From Cylindrospermum stagnale PCC 7417 (GTDB taxonomy: Bacteria; Cyanobacteriota; Cyanobacteriia; Cyanobacteriales; Nostocaceae), in NCBI RefSeq assembly GCF_000317535.1, contig NC_019757.1, forward strand, positions 5,297,501-5,361,500: 64,000 nucleotides of DNA. The letters run 5' to 3'. The first letter of the stretch is position 1; each line of letters opens with the position of its first letter. The notes below the pieces were generated by a model. That model worked only from the letters and a program-made list of their open reading frames with translations, was not told where the DNA came from and did not search any database. Of the stretch, positions 18,287 to 27,809 are shown piece by piece. The position numbers and the translations under genes were made by a program.

Positions 18287-18868
18287 ATTTGGGAGTTTTC
18301 CGGGAATTCAAACCGAATCTATGTAAATCTAAAATAACGGCAGTGAGGTATTTTATTATTTTTAACATTTTTCCATGAACAAAGTATTCACTTAAAAATA
18401 TGTATACATTACAAGCTATAACATAATCTACATAGCTGTTATGTTACATTGGGTTGAATACTCTAACCAAGCCGAGGATTTGACCGACTTATTTGATTTA
18501 TAGTTTTGATACTTACACAGTATTTTTTTAGGCTGACGAGGTTAATTATGATTAATTAGTTTTCATATAAGAAGACAATTTTTCTACATGATATCTTTAA
18601 AAATTTATCCGAGCCAATGTATATATTTATTATATATCTGGGTTTGCTCAAAACAAATTTTGCTAGATCCACTACAACAGATAATGCTAACCCTTGATAA
18701 ATTCCCTTTGACTCAACTATGTGGTGATGAAGATTTTCTTAAATATGTAAAGAAGTTGGGGAAAATCATTTGTTTAATAAAGATTAAACTGCCAACCACC
18801 AAAGACAAGAATTTTAATCTGGTCAACGTCGGAAACTATATACTTTAGAGAAAAAGGGAATTCAGGCT
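18287..18868. other. Gene-poor divergent region
   Basis: 580 AT-rich bases between divergent genes. An ORF of 86 codons (18588-18848, + strand) is open, but its composition (many Ile, Lys, Leu, Tyr) fits random AT-rich DNA, and no domain is visible. A Shine-Dalgarno-like AAAAAGGGA (18849-18857) precedes the VWA gene. Confidence 0.4.
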
Positions 18869-18895
18869 TTGGACTATAACATAACACAAAAAGTT

Positions 18896-19570
18896 ATGCT
18901 TGATACATTAAAACTTGATGAAATCGTAGAGTTTGCTGAAAATCCGGAACCACGTTGTCCTTGCGTGCTATTATTAGATACATCTGGCTCAATGCAAGGA
19001 GATCGGATCGAGGCTTTAAATCAAGGCTTGCTGAGTTTGAAAGATGAATTAGTCAAAAACTCCTTGGCAGCCAGACGGGTAGAGGTAGCAATCATTACTT
19101 TTGACAGTAATGTCAACGTAGCGCAAGACTTTGTGACTGCCGATCAATTCAATCCGCCCATTCTAACAGCACAGGGACTGACGACAATGGGCGCGGGAAT
19201 TCATAAAGCATTAGACATAATACAAGAGCGCAAATCTCAATATCGTGCCAATGGCGTTGCTTATTATCGCCCTTGGGTATTTATGATTACTGATGGCGAG
19301 CCGCAAGGTGAGCTAGATCATGTGGTGGAGCAAGCAGCAGAGCGTCTGCAAGGCGATGAAGCAAATAAGCGTGTTGCTTTTTTTACCGTTGGTGTAGAAA
19401 ATGCAAATATGACCCGCTTAAATCAAATAACTGTACGTACTCCGCTCAAACTCAAAGGACTAAACTTCATCGAGATGTTTGTCTGGTTGTCAGCTAGTAT
19501 GTCAGCTGTTTCCCATTCACAGGTAGACGAACAAGTTGCACTACCGCCGATTGGCTGGGGGTCTGTTTAA
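18896..19570 (+). CDS. TerY-like VWA-domain protein
   Basis: 224 residues from ATG 18896; a TTG at 18869, better spaced from AAAAAGGGA, would add nine residues. It is one von Willebrand factor A domain with an intact metal site: DTSGSMQGD (D-x-S-x-S), the Thr in GLTTMGAG, and the Asp in MITDGEPQGE. The segment VEFAENPEPRCPCVLLLDTSGSM is typical of the TerY family. In TerY-P triads this protein is encoded with a PP2C phosphatase and a kinase, which is the order here (gaps of 48 and 59 bp). The triad is predicted to couple phosphorylation to a stress or defence response. No tellurite-resistance genes lie nearby. Confidence 0.92.
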   Translation: MLDTLKLDEIVEFAENPEPRCPCVLLLDTSGSMQGDRIEALNQGLLSLKDELVKNSLAARRVEVAIITFDSNVNVAQDFVTADQFNPPILTAQGLTTMGAGIHKALDIIQERKSQYRANGVAYYRPWVFMITDGEPQGELDHVVEQAAERLQGDEANKRVAFFTVGVENANMTRLNQITVRTPLKLKGLNFIEMFVWLSASMSAVSHSQVDEQVALPPIGWGSV

Positions 19571-19618
19571 TCAAAATTACAGCTTGATGTTCACCGCTCC
19601 CTAGCTGTTGCAAAAAAT

Positions 19619-20398
19619 ATGAACACATCAAAACAGATTCCTCAATGGCGGATAGTAGCCGCGTCTGTATGTGGCACCAGCCACGTAAGAAATAAGCAGC
19701 TGTGTCAGGATGCTCACCACTGGCAGATATTGCCGAATAATGTGTTGGTAGTGGCGGCAGCAGATGGTGCTGGTTCCGCAAGCCAGGGGAAAGTCGGAGC
19801 GATGGTTGCTGTGGAAACAGCAATTGAATACATCTCCATGCAAAAAGTCACCCAAGACATGCTGGCTGATGATGCTCTCCTCCGTGAACTTTTGACTGAG
19901 GCAATGCTAGCTGCCAGAAAAGCCGTAGAGGATGAGGCAGCTACTGGTAACAATCAGCCTCATGATTTGGCTACCACCTTAATTGTGATGGTTGCCACGC
20001 CGAATGTCGTGGCTGTAGCGCAGATAGGTGATGGTTTGGCTGTGGCGAAGGATAGCATTGGCGATCTATTCGCACTCACCATGCCTGACAACGGCGAATA
20101 TATCAACGAAACCACTTTTTTGACTTCATCTGGTGCTGTAGATACAGCGCAGATGAAATTGTGGCGTGAAGACATTGTCAATGTTGCTGTCCTGACGGAT
20201 GGACTACAAATGCTGGCTTTGAATATGGTTGTTGGCGAACCTCACAAACCATTCTTTTTTCCTCTGTTCGAGTTTGTAGCAAATGCTGAGGATAAGACAG
20301 CGGCAAAAGAGCAATTGGTGAAGTTTTTAAACTCTGAGCGGATTACACAACGCACTGATGATGATTTGACGCTTGTCATAGCTGCATTTAGCAACTAA
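19619..20398 (+). CDS. PP2C-type protein phosphatase of the TerY triad
   Basis: 259 residues with the core PPM/PP2C motifs: CQDAHHW (first metal Asp), AADGAGSASQGKVGA (second), ATTLIVMVA, VAQIGDGLAVA, AVLTDGLQ, and the C-terminal RTDDDLTLVI that closes the metal centre. All metal-binding Asp residues are present, so it should be an active Ser/Thr phosphatase. It starts at ATG 19619, 48 bp after the VWA gene, and is followed 59 bp later by the kinase. By context it removes phosphate added by that kinase, with the VWA protein as scaffold or substrate. Confidence 0.92.
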   Translation: MNTSKQIPQWRIVAASVCGTSHVRNKQLCQDAHHWQILPNNVLVVAAADGAGSASQGKVGAMVAVETAIEYISMQKVTQDMLADDALLRELLTEAMLAARKAVEDEAATGNNQPHDLATTLIVMVATPNVVAVAQIGDGLAVAKDSIGDLFALTMPDNGEYINETTFLTSSGAVDTAQMKLWREDIVNVAVLTDGLQMLALNMVVGEPHKPFFFPLFEFVANAEDKTAAKEQLVKFLNSERITQRTDDDLTLVIAAFSN

Positions 20399-20457
20399 TG
20401 AGCAATATCTGTGCTGTCTTTGGATTTTAAATAACCTCCACTAACCGTAATTCTCCC

Positions 20458-22656
20458 ATGCAGGTACTACGTTGTCTCCCCCAGCAAGAAATTCTCAACC
20501 TCACTGTCAGTTTGGGGCGTGGCGGTGAAGCTTGTGTTTATGAAGTGCCATCAAATGACAATTTGGTGGCGAAGATTTATCACAAGCCTACCATCACCCA
20601 CGCCAACAAACTCCAGGCGATGCTTGCCAACCCACCGGAAAACCCTACGGCTAGTTTGGGGCATATCTCCATCGCTTGGCCACAGGAACTGTTGCAAGGG
20701 TTGGATGGCAGCGGCAGTATCATCGGCTTTTTAATGCCGCGCATTCAGGGGATGCGGCCGATTATCGACTTTTACAACCCCAGAACTCGCCGCCAACACT
20801 GCCCTTTATTCAATTATCAATATCTGCTGCGTACTGCCCGCAATTTGGCGGCGGCTTTTGCTGCTTTGCACGCTAGCCATTACTATATTGGCGATGTGAA
20901 TGAGTCGAATATCCTGATCAGTGACACAGCACTGGTGACTTTGGTAGATACGGACTCGTTCCAAGTGCGTGACCCAGATAAGAATATAGTTTACCGCTGC
21001 TCTGTGGGGAAGCCTGAGTTTACTCCTCCAGAGTTACAGAATAAAATTTTTGCCCAGTACGATCGCGAAAATTCCCATGATTTATTTGGGTTGGCAGTGC
21101 TGATCTTTCAATTATTGATGGAAGGCACACACCCATTTTCTGGCATTTTCCAAGGTGTTCTCGAACCACCCCCCTACGAAGCCCGGATTGTTGCTGGTCA
21201 TTTCACTTACTCTCACAAGCGGCAAGTACCTTACCTGCCTACCCCCATTGCCCCCCCCTGGGAAATTCTCCATCCCAGGCTACAGGCTTTGTTTGTCCGT
21301 TGTTTTGAAGATGGTCACAACAACCCACAGATGCGCCCTAGTGCTCAAACTTGGCTGTCAGCATTAGCTGAAGCTGAGGATGGTCTAGTTACCTGTAGTG
21401 TCAATCCCCAGCATCAGTATAATAATCATTTGCAAAAATGCCCGTGGTGTGAACGTGCCTTGCAATTAGGCGGACGTGATCCTTTTCCATCACTTCAGGC
21501 GATCGCATCTAGAGAACATCTCCAACCACGTTCGCGTAGCATCTCCCAGAAAAAACCACTGCGCGAGCGCTATCCCCAGATTCCCGGTCTCACACGCCCA
21601 ATTATGCCAGCCTCCCCAGTACATAATTGGCAACCGGCATTCGTCCAAAGTTTGTCTACACATAAACAAATCAAATCGCCAAATTTTTACCCGATGATTT
21701 TTGGTGTCCTGGGTTTTGGTTTATTGGGTTATTTAGACTTAATGATTCAATTTACTCGTCCGTTTGTTTCCCAAAATCCTTACACTCAACAAACCTTGAT
21801 GTCTCGTCAGGAAAATAGTGATCATCAGAACCTTAGTTTCGCTGATTACTATCAGCAGGGTGATGCTGCTTACAAAGTACGAGACTATGGGCGAGCAATT
21901 AAAGATTTTAGCCAAGCGATCGCCCTTGACTCCACACAAACCAAAGCGATCGTCAATCGGGGCAATGCTCGCTATAACCTCAAAGACTATGAAGGAGCAT
22001 TGATCGACTATAACCAAGCGCTGCAAATCAATCCTCACGAAGTCAAAGCTTTTGTCAACCGGGGTAATGCCTACTATATGCTTGCTGACTACAGTAGCGA
22101 CCCTGACAAAGAGTACAAAAGAGCGATCGCCGATTTTAATCACGCCCTGCGTCTTGACGATAAAGAAGCTGAAGCTTACATCCGACGGGGTATTGTCCGC
22201 TCCCAAATTGCCAAATATCGCAATGACTCTCAACAAGAATACAAAAAAGCGATCGCCGATTTTACCTCCGCAATCAAACTGAATTCATCAAAAGCCGAAG
22301 CTTACTTCCAGCGGGGGATGATTCGTTATCAAATTGCCCAACATAGCAGCAACTATGCTCAAGAATACAAACAAGCAATCGCTGACTTTAACGCAGCATT
22401 AAGTATCAATCCACAACTGGCGAAAGTTTATCTCAAACGAGGCATGGTACATTATGAACTTGCCCAATACGGGGAAAGTGGTTCCAAACAAAGCCAGACC
22501 CAAGCAATTGAAGATTTACAGACAGCGGCCAGAATTTCTCTTGAACAAGAGGATATGGATAATTACCAACAAGCTCTCAGCAATATCTGCGTCGTGGTAG
22601 AAAATAAATGTGACGCTTTATTCCAAAGTTCAAGAATGTTGGAACAAAGTAACTAA
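20458..22656 (+). CDS. Protein kinase with membrane segment and TPRs (TerY-triad kinase)
   Basis: 732 residues. A diverged kinase domain fills about 15-300: glycine loop SLGRGGEACVYEV, K39 in VAKIY, catalytic loop IGDVNESNIL (D146, N151, instead of HRD-x-x-x-x-N), metal site LVDTDSFQV (DTD in place of DFG) and PEFTPPEL. A short Cys/His cluster follows (CSVNPQHQYNNHLQKCPWC, about 313-333), then one membrane span (about 399-422, MIFGVLGFGLLGYLDLMIQF) and five TPR-like repeats (about 455-690). The divergent motifs are typical of this kinase family rather than a sign of inactivity. The TPRs would lie across the membrane from the kinase. Confidence 0.9.
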   Translation: MQVLRCLPQQEILNLTVSLGRGGEACVYEVPSNDNLVAKIYHKPTITHANKLQAMLANPPENPTASLGHISIAWPQELLQGLDGSGSIIGFLMPRIQGMRPIIDFYNPRTRRQHCPLFNYQYLLRTARNLAAAFAALHASHYYIGDVNESNILISDTALVTLVDTDSFQVRDPDKNIVYRCSVGKPEFTPPELQNKIFAQYDRENSHDLFGLAVLIFQLLMEGTHPFSGIFQGVLEPPPYEARIVAGHFTYSHKRQVPYLPTPIAPPWEILHPRLQALFVRCFEDGHNNPQMRPSAQTWLSALAEAEDGLVTCSVNPQHQYNNHLQKCPWCERALQLGGRDPFPSLQAIASREHLQPRSRSISQKKPLRERYPQIPGLTRPIMPASPVHNWQPAFVQSLSTHKQIKSPNFYPMIFGVLGFGLLGYLDLMIQFTRPFVSQNPYTQQTLMSRQENSDHQNLSFADYYQQGDAAYKVRDYGRAIKDFSQAIALDSTQTKAIVNRGNARYNLKDYEGALIDYNQALQINPHEVKAFVNRGNAYYMLADYSSDPDKEYKRAIADFNHALRLDDKEAEAYIRRGIVRSQIAKYRNDSQQEYKKAIADFTSAIKLNSSKAEAYFQRGMIRYQIAQHSSNYAQEYKQAIADFNAALSINPQLAKVYLKRGMVHYELAQYGESGSKQSQTQAIEDLQTAARISLEQEDMDNYQQALSNICVVVENKCDALFQSSRMLEQSN

Positions 22657-22680
22657 AAACAAGTAAATAACTAAATATTA

Positions 22681-22752
22681 TAACTAGCGTTTTTTTGCCT
22701 TTGATTAAGGTAAAATCAGCCCTTTGGGGGTAGCAAAATCTGACGCTAGTTA
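22681..22752 (+). terminator. Stem-loop after the TerY-like triad
   Basis: TAACTAGCGT (22681-22690) and ACGCTAGTTA (22743-22752) are exact reverse complements about 50 nt apart, 25 bp after the kinase stop. The loop is long and the T-run lies inside it, so termination is only likely. The rest of 22657-23011 is AT-rich, has no gene and must hold the promoter of the polysaccharide island. Confidence 0.45.
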
Positions 22753-23011
22753 TTTTATGCTGTTTAATTTTTATGAACTTTAATGCTACATTTATAGGTT
22801 TATAGATATTCATAAATATTTCACACATAAAGTATTTTAATTTACCTTTCCTTTATAATTTAAGACATATTTACAGTTAAATTGTCTTTAGGTTGTTTGT
22901 AGAGAAAAAAAGTAAAAGTTCAATTTTTCTCGTCGATTCCATGTGCATCCTCTTCATCTCGATCAAGTGAAATAATCAATCATATTTGAAGCAAGTCTCC
23001 GAGGTAAATGC

Positions 23012-23785
23012 ATGAAAGCGGTGATTTTGGCTGGAGGGCTTGGTACACGCCTCAGTGAAGAAACTAGTATCAGACCGAAGCCGATGGTTGAGATTGGTGG
23101 TAAGCCGATTCTCTGGCACATAATGAAGATTTACTCTGCCCACGGTATTAATGACTTCATCATCTGTTGCGGTTACAAAGGGTACATCATTAAGGAGTAT
23201 TTTGCCAACTACTTCTTACACATGTCAGATGTGACTTTTGATATGCGCTTTAACCAAATGAATATACATTCTGGTTATGCTGAACCCTGGCGAGTCACCT
23301 TAGTAAATACAGGTGATAGCACAATGACAGGCGGACGCTTAAAGCAAATTAGTGAGCATATTGGTAATGAAACTTTTTGCTTCACTTATGGTGATGGTGT
23401 TACCGATATAAATATTACGCAACTCATTAATTTTCATCAACAACAAAAGACATTAGCAACACTCAGCGCCGTTCAACCAGCAGGACGCTTTGGTGCAATT
23501 TCTCTAGGACAGGAACAAACTAAAATCACTAATTTTCGGGAAAAGCCCGAAGGTGATGGTGCTTGGATTAATGGCGGTTATTTTGTTCTCGAACCTGAAG
23601 TAATTAACTTCATTGCTGATGAATCCACCGTGTGGGAAAAAGAACCATTAGAAAAGTTAGCTGACATGGAACAGCTATCTGCTTACAAACATCAGGGTTT
23701 TTGGCAACCGATGGATACTTTACGAGATAAAAACTATTTAGAGGATCTTTGGCAAACTGGCAAAGCTCCTTGGAAGACATGGTAG
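23012..23785 (+). CDS. rfbF: Glucose-1-phosphate cytidylyltransferase
   Basis: 257 residues, the usual length. The signature MKAVILAGGLGTRLSEET and the family-specific RPKPMVEIGGKPILWHIMKIYSAHGINDFIICCGYKG are at the start; GDGVTDI and NGGYFVLEPEV complete the active site. It makes CDP-glucose from glucose 1-phosphate and CTP. It is the first gene of the HEP-like island and corresponds, as I recall, to alr2825 of Anabaena PCC 7120, where loss prevents a proper heterocyst envelope. No CDP-glucose 4,6-dehydratase (rfbG) of canonical type follows, which is usual for rfbF in O-antigen loci, so the fate of CDP-glucose here is open. The next gene starts 60 bp later. Confidence 0.93.
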   Translation: MKAVILAGGLGTRLSEETSIRPKPMVEIGGKPILWHIMKIYSAHGINDFIICCGYKGYIIKEYFANYFLHMSDVTFDMRFNQMNIHSGYAEPWRVTLVNTGDSTMTGGRLKQISEHIGNETFCFTYGDGVTDINITQLINFHQQQKTLATLSAVQPAGRFGAISLGQEQTKITNFREKPEGDGAWINGGYFVLEPEVINFIADESTVWEKEPLEKLADMEQLSAYKHQGFWQPMDTLRDKNYLEDLWQTGKAPWKTW

Positions 23786-23845
23786 GCTACAGATGTTATC
23801 TTCAAAATCCGTTCATTTACTGTATTTTCTGGTGCAATAGTTCCA

Positions 23846-25060
23846 ATGTATGATTTTGCGATTATTGGTGGGGGAATAGTTGGACTGTCTACAGGGATGG
23901 CTTTAGGAAAAAACTATCCTCATGCCCGAATCTTAGTACTAGAAAAAGAAAGTCAATGGGCATTTCATCAAACTGGCAATAATAGCGGCGTAATTCATTC
24001 AGGAATTTACTACAAACCAGGAAGCTTTAAAGCTAAATTTTGCCGTGATGGCAGTCGCTCAATGGTAGAATTTTGCCAAGAGCATGAAATTGAACACGAA
24101 GTTTGCGGTAAAGTAATTGTTGCCACTGAAGAAAGTGAGCTACCACGCTTAGAAAGTCTCTACAAACGAGGCTTAGACAATGGCATAGAAGTCCAGAGAA
24201 TTAGCCCAGAAGCAGTCAAAGAAATTGAACCCCATGTTAGATGTGTCGGGGGAATTCGGGTATTTTCCACAGGCATCGTCAATTACAAGCAAGTTTGTCA
24301 GAAATACGCCGAGTTAATTCAGCAGCAGGGGGGAGAACTGCGTCTGAATACAAAAGTATCCAAAATCTCTGCAAGTGGTGAAAATCAGGTACTGGAAACC
24401 AGCAACGGCAGTTTTGAAACCCGTTTTGTGATCAATTGTGCCGGATTGCATAGCGATCGCATCGCTAAACTAGCACAACTGACACCCCTTGCCAAAATCA
24501 TTCCCTTCCGGGGTGAATACTACGAACTGATTCCCGAAAAACGCCATCTAGTCAAAACCCTCATTTACCCAGTTCCCAACCCAGACTTTCCCTTCCTGGG
24601 TGTCCACTTTACCCGGATGATCGATTCCAGCGTCCATGCAGGGCCAAACGCAGTTCTCAGCCTCAAACGAGAAGGTTATAAGAAAACCGACTTTGACTTG
24701 CGGGACTTTGCTGAAGTCATCACCTATCCTGGTTTTTGGAAGCTAGCAGCAAAACACGCCGATGAAGGCATTCAGGAAATCATTCGTTCCTTCAGTAAAG
24801 CAGCCTTCGTCAGAAGTTTGCAAAAACTCATTCCCGAAGTTCAAGCAGCAGATTTAATTCCCACCCATGCAGGCGTCCGCGCACAAGCATTGATGAATAA
24901 CGGCTCCCTTGTAGACGACTTTTTAATCGTTCAAGGACAAAACTCCATCCATGTTTGCAATGCTCCCTCCCCTGCTGCCACTTCCTCAGTAGAAATAGGC
25001 AAAGCCATCGTGGCGCAAATTCCCCAACAGGCACAGTTGTTAACAGCAATTAACGCCTAA
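23846..25060 (+). CDS. lhgO: L-2-hydroxyglutarate oxidase-like FAD enzyme
   Basis: 404 residues, full length for LhgO (YgaF). The FAD-binding Rossmann motif is at 5-21 (FAIIGGGIVGLSTGMAL), followed by the substrate-side NNSGVIHSGIYYKPGSFKAKFCRDG, which is highly typical of L-2-hydroxyglutarate oxidases. FINCAGLHSDRIAKL and the C-terminal CNAPSPAATSSVEIGKAIV complete the DAO fold. The known reaction oxidises L-2-hydroxyglutarate to 2-oxoglutarate with electrons passed to quinone. Why it sits inside a polysaccharide cluster is unclear: it may oxidise a sugar-linked hydroxy acid, or simply have moved with the cluster. 2-Oxoglutarate is also the co-substrate of the dioxygenase-like protein at 27810. 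Confidence 0.88.
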   Translation: MYDFAIIGGGIVGLSTGMALGKNYPHARILVLEKESQWAFHQTGNNSGVIHSGIYYKPGSFKAKFCRDGSRSMVEFCQEHEIEHEVCGKVIVATEESELPRLESLYKRGLDNGIEVQRISPEAVKEIEPHVRCVGGIRVFSTGIVNYKQVCQKYAELIQQQGGELRLNTKVSKISASGENQVLETSNGSFETRFVINCAGLHSDRIAKLAQLTPLAKIIPFRGEYYELIPEKRHLVKTLIYPVPNPDFPFLGVHFTRMIDSSVHAGPNAVLSLKREGYKKTDFDLRDFAEVITYPGFWKLAAKHADEGIQEIIRSFSKAAFVRSLQKLIPEVQAADLIPTHAGVRAQALMNNGSLVDDFLIVQGQNSIHVCNAPSPAATSSVEIGKAIVAQIPQQAQLLTAINA

Positions 25061-25252
25061 TCTTTCGCCGCACAGCTATCTTGATAAATTCTTGTCTCCC
25101 ATTACTAACTGAGACTTGTTTTTCTAGAACGCAGGATAGCCACACCACAATCAGAGTTGAGTATTCTTTACTTTTCTCAGCCATTCTTGGTTATTCATCA
25201 GCAATAGCCATGTTTGTCATGCACCTGCAAAAAAGCATAAAGTTAAAAATTC

Positions 25253-26281
25253 ATGAAAATTCTTGTCACCGGTACAGAAGGCTATCTTGGTTCCTTATTA
25301 CCACCCCTGTTAATCGAACGGGGTCATGAAGTTATCGGACTAGATACCGGATTCTATAAAGTTGGTTGGCTGTACAACGGTACTGAGGTGACACCTAAAA
25401 CCCTCAACAAAGATATCCGAAATATTGCTCCTGAAGATTTGCAAGGTGTAGAAGCAATAGTCCACATGGCGGAACTCTCCAACGACCCCACAGGACACTT
25501 AGCACCCCACATCACCTACGAAATTAATCATCAAGGTTCAGTTCGCTTGGCTAACCTAGCTAAAGCAATGGGTGTGCGTCGCTTCGTATATATGTCTTCG
25601 TGCAGTGTCTACGGCGTTGCAAGTGAAGGTGACGTAACAGAAGAATCGCCGATAAATCCCCAAACAGCCTACGCAGAATGTAAAACCCTAGTAGAACGAG
25701 ATGTCAGACCACTAGCTGATGATGACTTCTCACCTACTTTTATGCGGAATGCTACCGCCTTTGGTGCTTCCCCCAGAATGCGGTTTGATATCGTTTTAAA
25801 TAACTTGGCTGGGTTGGCTTGGACTACCAAAGAAATTAAAATGACCAGTGATGGTACACCTTGGCGTCCATTAGTCCATGCATTGGATATTTGCAAAGCA
25901 ATTGTCTGTGCCTTAGAAGCACCACGGGACATTGTACATAACCAAATCTTCAACGTCGGAGATACAGCGAACAACTATCGAGTTAAAGACATCGCCCAAA
26001 TTATTGCTGATGCTTTCCCAGGTTGTCAATTATCCTTTGGTGATAACGGTGCAGACAACCGCAGCTATCGGGTATCATTTGAGAAAATTAACACAATCCT
26101 ACCCGGGTTTAAGTGTGATTGGAATGCTCAAAATGGTGCCGAGCAACTATTTAATTTGTTCAGTCAAATTGACATGACAGAAGATACTTTCTTGTTTAGA
26201 GGCTTTACGCGCTTAAAGCAGCTAGAATATCTGATTCGTACCGAGCAAATTGACAAGAATTTCTTTTGGAATAAAAAGTAA
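25253..26281 (+). CDS. NAD-dependent sugar epimerase/dehydratase (extended SDR)
   Basis: 342 residues. The nucleotide-binding motif VTGTEGYLGSLLPP is at 5-18. The catalytic residues are in MSSCSVYG (Ser) and TAYAECKTLVERD (Y-x-x-x-K). Later segments fit sugar-nucleotide epimerases or dehydratases (FMRNATAFGASPRMRFDIVLNN; WRPLVHALDICKAIVCAL). It acts on a nucleotide sugar, possibly the CDP-sugar made from the product of the first gene, since no other dehydratase is in the island. The ATG at 25253 lies 192 bp after lhgO. A perfect palindrome (26322-26351) follows the stop by 40 bp and probably ends this first transcription unit. Confidence 0.9.
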   Translation: MKILVTGTEGYLGSLLPPLLIERGHEVIGLDTGFYKVGWLYNGTEVTPKTLNKDIRNIAPEDLQGVEAIVHMAELSNDPTGHLAPHITYEINHQGSVRLANLAKAMGVRRFVYMSSCSVYGVASEGDVTEESPINPQTAYAECKTLVERDVRPLADDDFSPTFMRNATAFGASPRMRFDIVLNNLAGLAWTTKEIKMTSDGTPWRPLVHALDICKAIVCALEAPRDIVHNQIFNVGDTANNYRVKDIAQIIADAFPGCQLSFGDNGADNRSYRVSFEKINTILPGFKCDWNAQNGAEQLFNLFSQIDMTEDTFLFRGFTRLKQLEYLIRTEQIDKNFFWNKK

Positions 26282-26321
26282 TCGACTCCTAGAGTAGCAG
26301 CAAATTAAGACTTAAGACAAT

Positions 26322-26351
26322 CTTCCGAATGAAATATATTTCATTCGGAAG
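26322..26351 (+). terminator. 30-bp perfect palindrome after the first HEP sub-operon
   Basis: CTTCCGAATGAAATA (26322-26336) is followed directly by its exact reverse complement (26337-26351), 40 bp after the SDR stop. The likely RNA form is a long hairpin with a tiny loop, followed by CCTCATCCC and then a T-rich run. The remaining bases to 26750 are AT-rich and hold no gene; a second promoter is expected there. Confidence 0.65.
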
Positions 26352-26750
26352 CCTCATCCCAATCTATTTTTATTGTCTGATCTTTTCGGTAAAAATTGTT
26401 GCTTTCTGATACCTAAATAACTACAGATATTAGCATTTTAGTATTTAATTGATAATTGCTTTAATGCTTTATCTGAATCTAATAAAGGGGGACAGTCAAA
26501 AATTTTACTGCAAATCATCAAGCATTATGCACAAAACAGTTGAAAGGTTATTTTAGGTGCTTTCAGACGATAGCCGTTGATGACAATAAATATAATCATC
26601 ATCCGGTACTTGAGTTTAGTGGGAAGATCTACTTGTAAACAGCGGACATCCTTAGTCAATTAAGTAGTGAATAAATAGGATGTAGGCAAAGCTATTAACT
26701 CCCAGTAATTAACAATTTATATACCACACTCCGGATTTTTCTTGTTTACC

Positions 26751-27755
26751 ATGCATAAATTACTCACCATTGCCATTCCTACTTATAATCGTGCCGAGTT
26801 ACTTGATAAACAGTTAGCATGGCTAGCTCAGGCTATCAAAGGCTTTGAATCTGACTGTGAAATTTTGGTTTCTGATAATTGTTCAACCGACAATACTCAG
26901 AACATTATCAAAAAGTGGCAAAAAAATCTCAGTAATATCACATTTAAATCAAATAAACATTCTGAAAACTTAGGCGTAATGAAAAACATTATTTATTGCC
27001 TAAGTTCGGCTACAACAAAATACGTTTGGACAATTGGTGATGATGATCCAATTCAGGAAAGAGCCGTTGCTTATGTCATTAGCAAACTCAATAAAAATGA
27101 GAATTTATCATTATTGTTCTTAAATTTTTCCGGGAGAAATAAAGTCACTGGGGAAGCAGTTCATCCACCCACTATCGTTGGCAATCGCTGGTTTGATGCT
27201 GATAGTGAAGATGGTGATGGTGATGGCAAAGCACTATTTGAACATTGTTTTTCCAAAAGTGTTGGTGCAGTTATCTTTCTGACCGCAACTGTGTACCGAA
27301 CTGACCTAGTTAAACGTGCTTTGCAAATTTGGCAAGATGCTACGAATAATTGGATATCCTTAGCATATTTAGCTGGGTATTGTGCCGCTAATGGCAGTGT
27401 AATTGTCACTAAAGATACTTTTTTAGAATGTATCGTTGGTGTGAGTTATTGGCAGAAAGAACCACAGTCTGCACTGTTAATGCAATACAAACACATACCT
27501 GAAGTAATTTTGAAACTGGAAGAAAATGGATATTCTAAGCAATTTTGCCGAAGGATGCTTTTGCAGAACTTCCGAGAAGTTAACTTAAAAGTATTTTTAG
27601 GTGCTTTGAGAAGATGGCCTGTGTCTGCCATGAAAATAGTAATTCCCTTTTTGGCTTTAGTAAGCATATCTGTTTTTGAAGTGCTCCCTCTAAAAGAATT
27701 TAAACTTGCAGAACTGGGTGAAGTATCTCCTCAAGAAATCCGTAATTATGAGTAA
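26751..27755 (+). CDS. Family 2 glycosyltransferase
   Basis: 334 residues from ATG 26751; a TTG three codons earlier is less likely. GT-A fold of family GT2: LLTIAIPTYNRAELLDKQL, the first Asp of the nucleotide site in EILVSDNCSTDNT, and the metal-binding triplet in VWTIGDDDPIQ. The rest has no membrane span until a weak hydrophobic stretch near 285-300, so it is soluble or peripherally bound on the cytoplasmic side. It adds one sugar to the growing lipid-linked unit; donor and acceptor are unknown. It opens the second block of the HEP-like island after the palindromic terminator. Confidence 0.9.
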   Translation: MHKLLTIAIPTYNRAELLDKQLAWLAQAIKGFESDCEILVSDNCSTDNTQNIIKKWQKNLSNITFKSNKHSENLGVMKNIIYCLSSATTKYVWTIGDDDPIQERAVAYVISKLNKNENLSLLFLNFSGRNKVTGEAVHPPTIVGNRWFDADSEDGDGDGKALFEHCFSKSVGAVIFLTATVYRTDLVKRALQIWQDATNNWISLAYLAGYCAANGSVIVTKDTFLECIVGVSYWQKEPQSALLMQYKHIPEVILKLEENGYSKQFCRRMLLQNFREVNLKVFLGALRRWPVSAMKIVIPFLALVSISVFEVLPLKEFKLAELGEVSPQEIRNYE

Positions 27756-27809
27756 TAAACGGCTAAACTTATGACGAAATCAACATCCAATTAACGAGGT
27801 ATTTATGCC

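Noticed and set aside
18588-18848. 86-codon + strand ORF before the VWA gene
   Set aside because: Very rich in Ile, Lys, Leu and Tyr as expected for random AT-rich DNA; no motif and no ribosome binding site.
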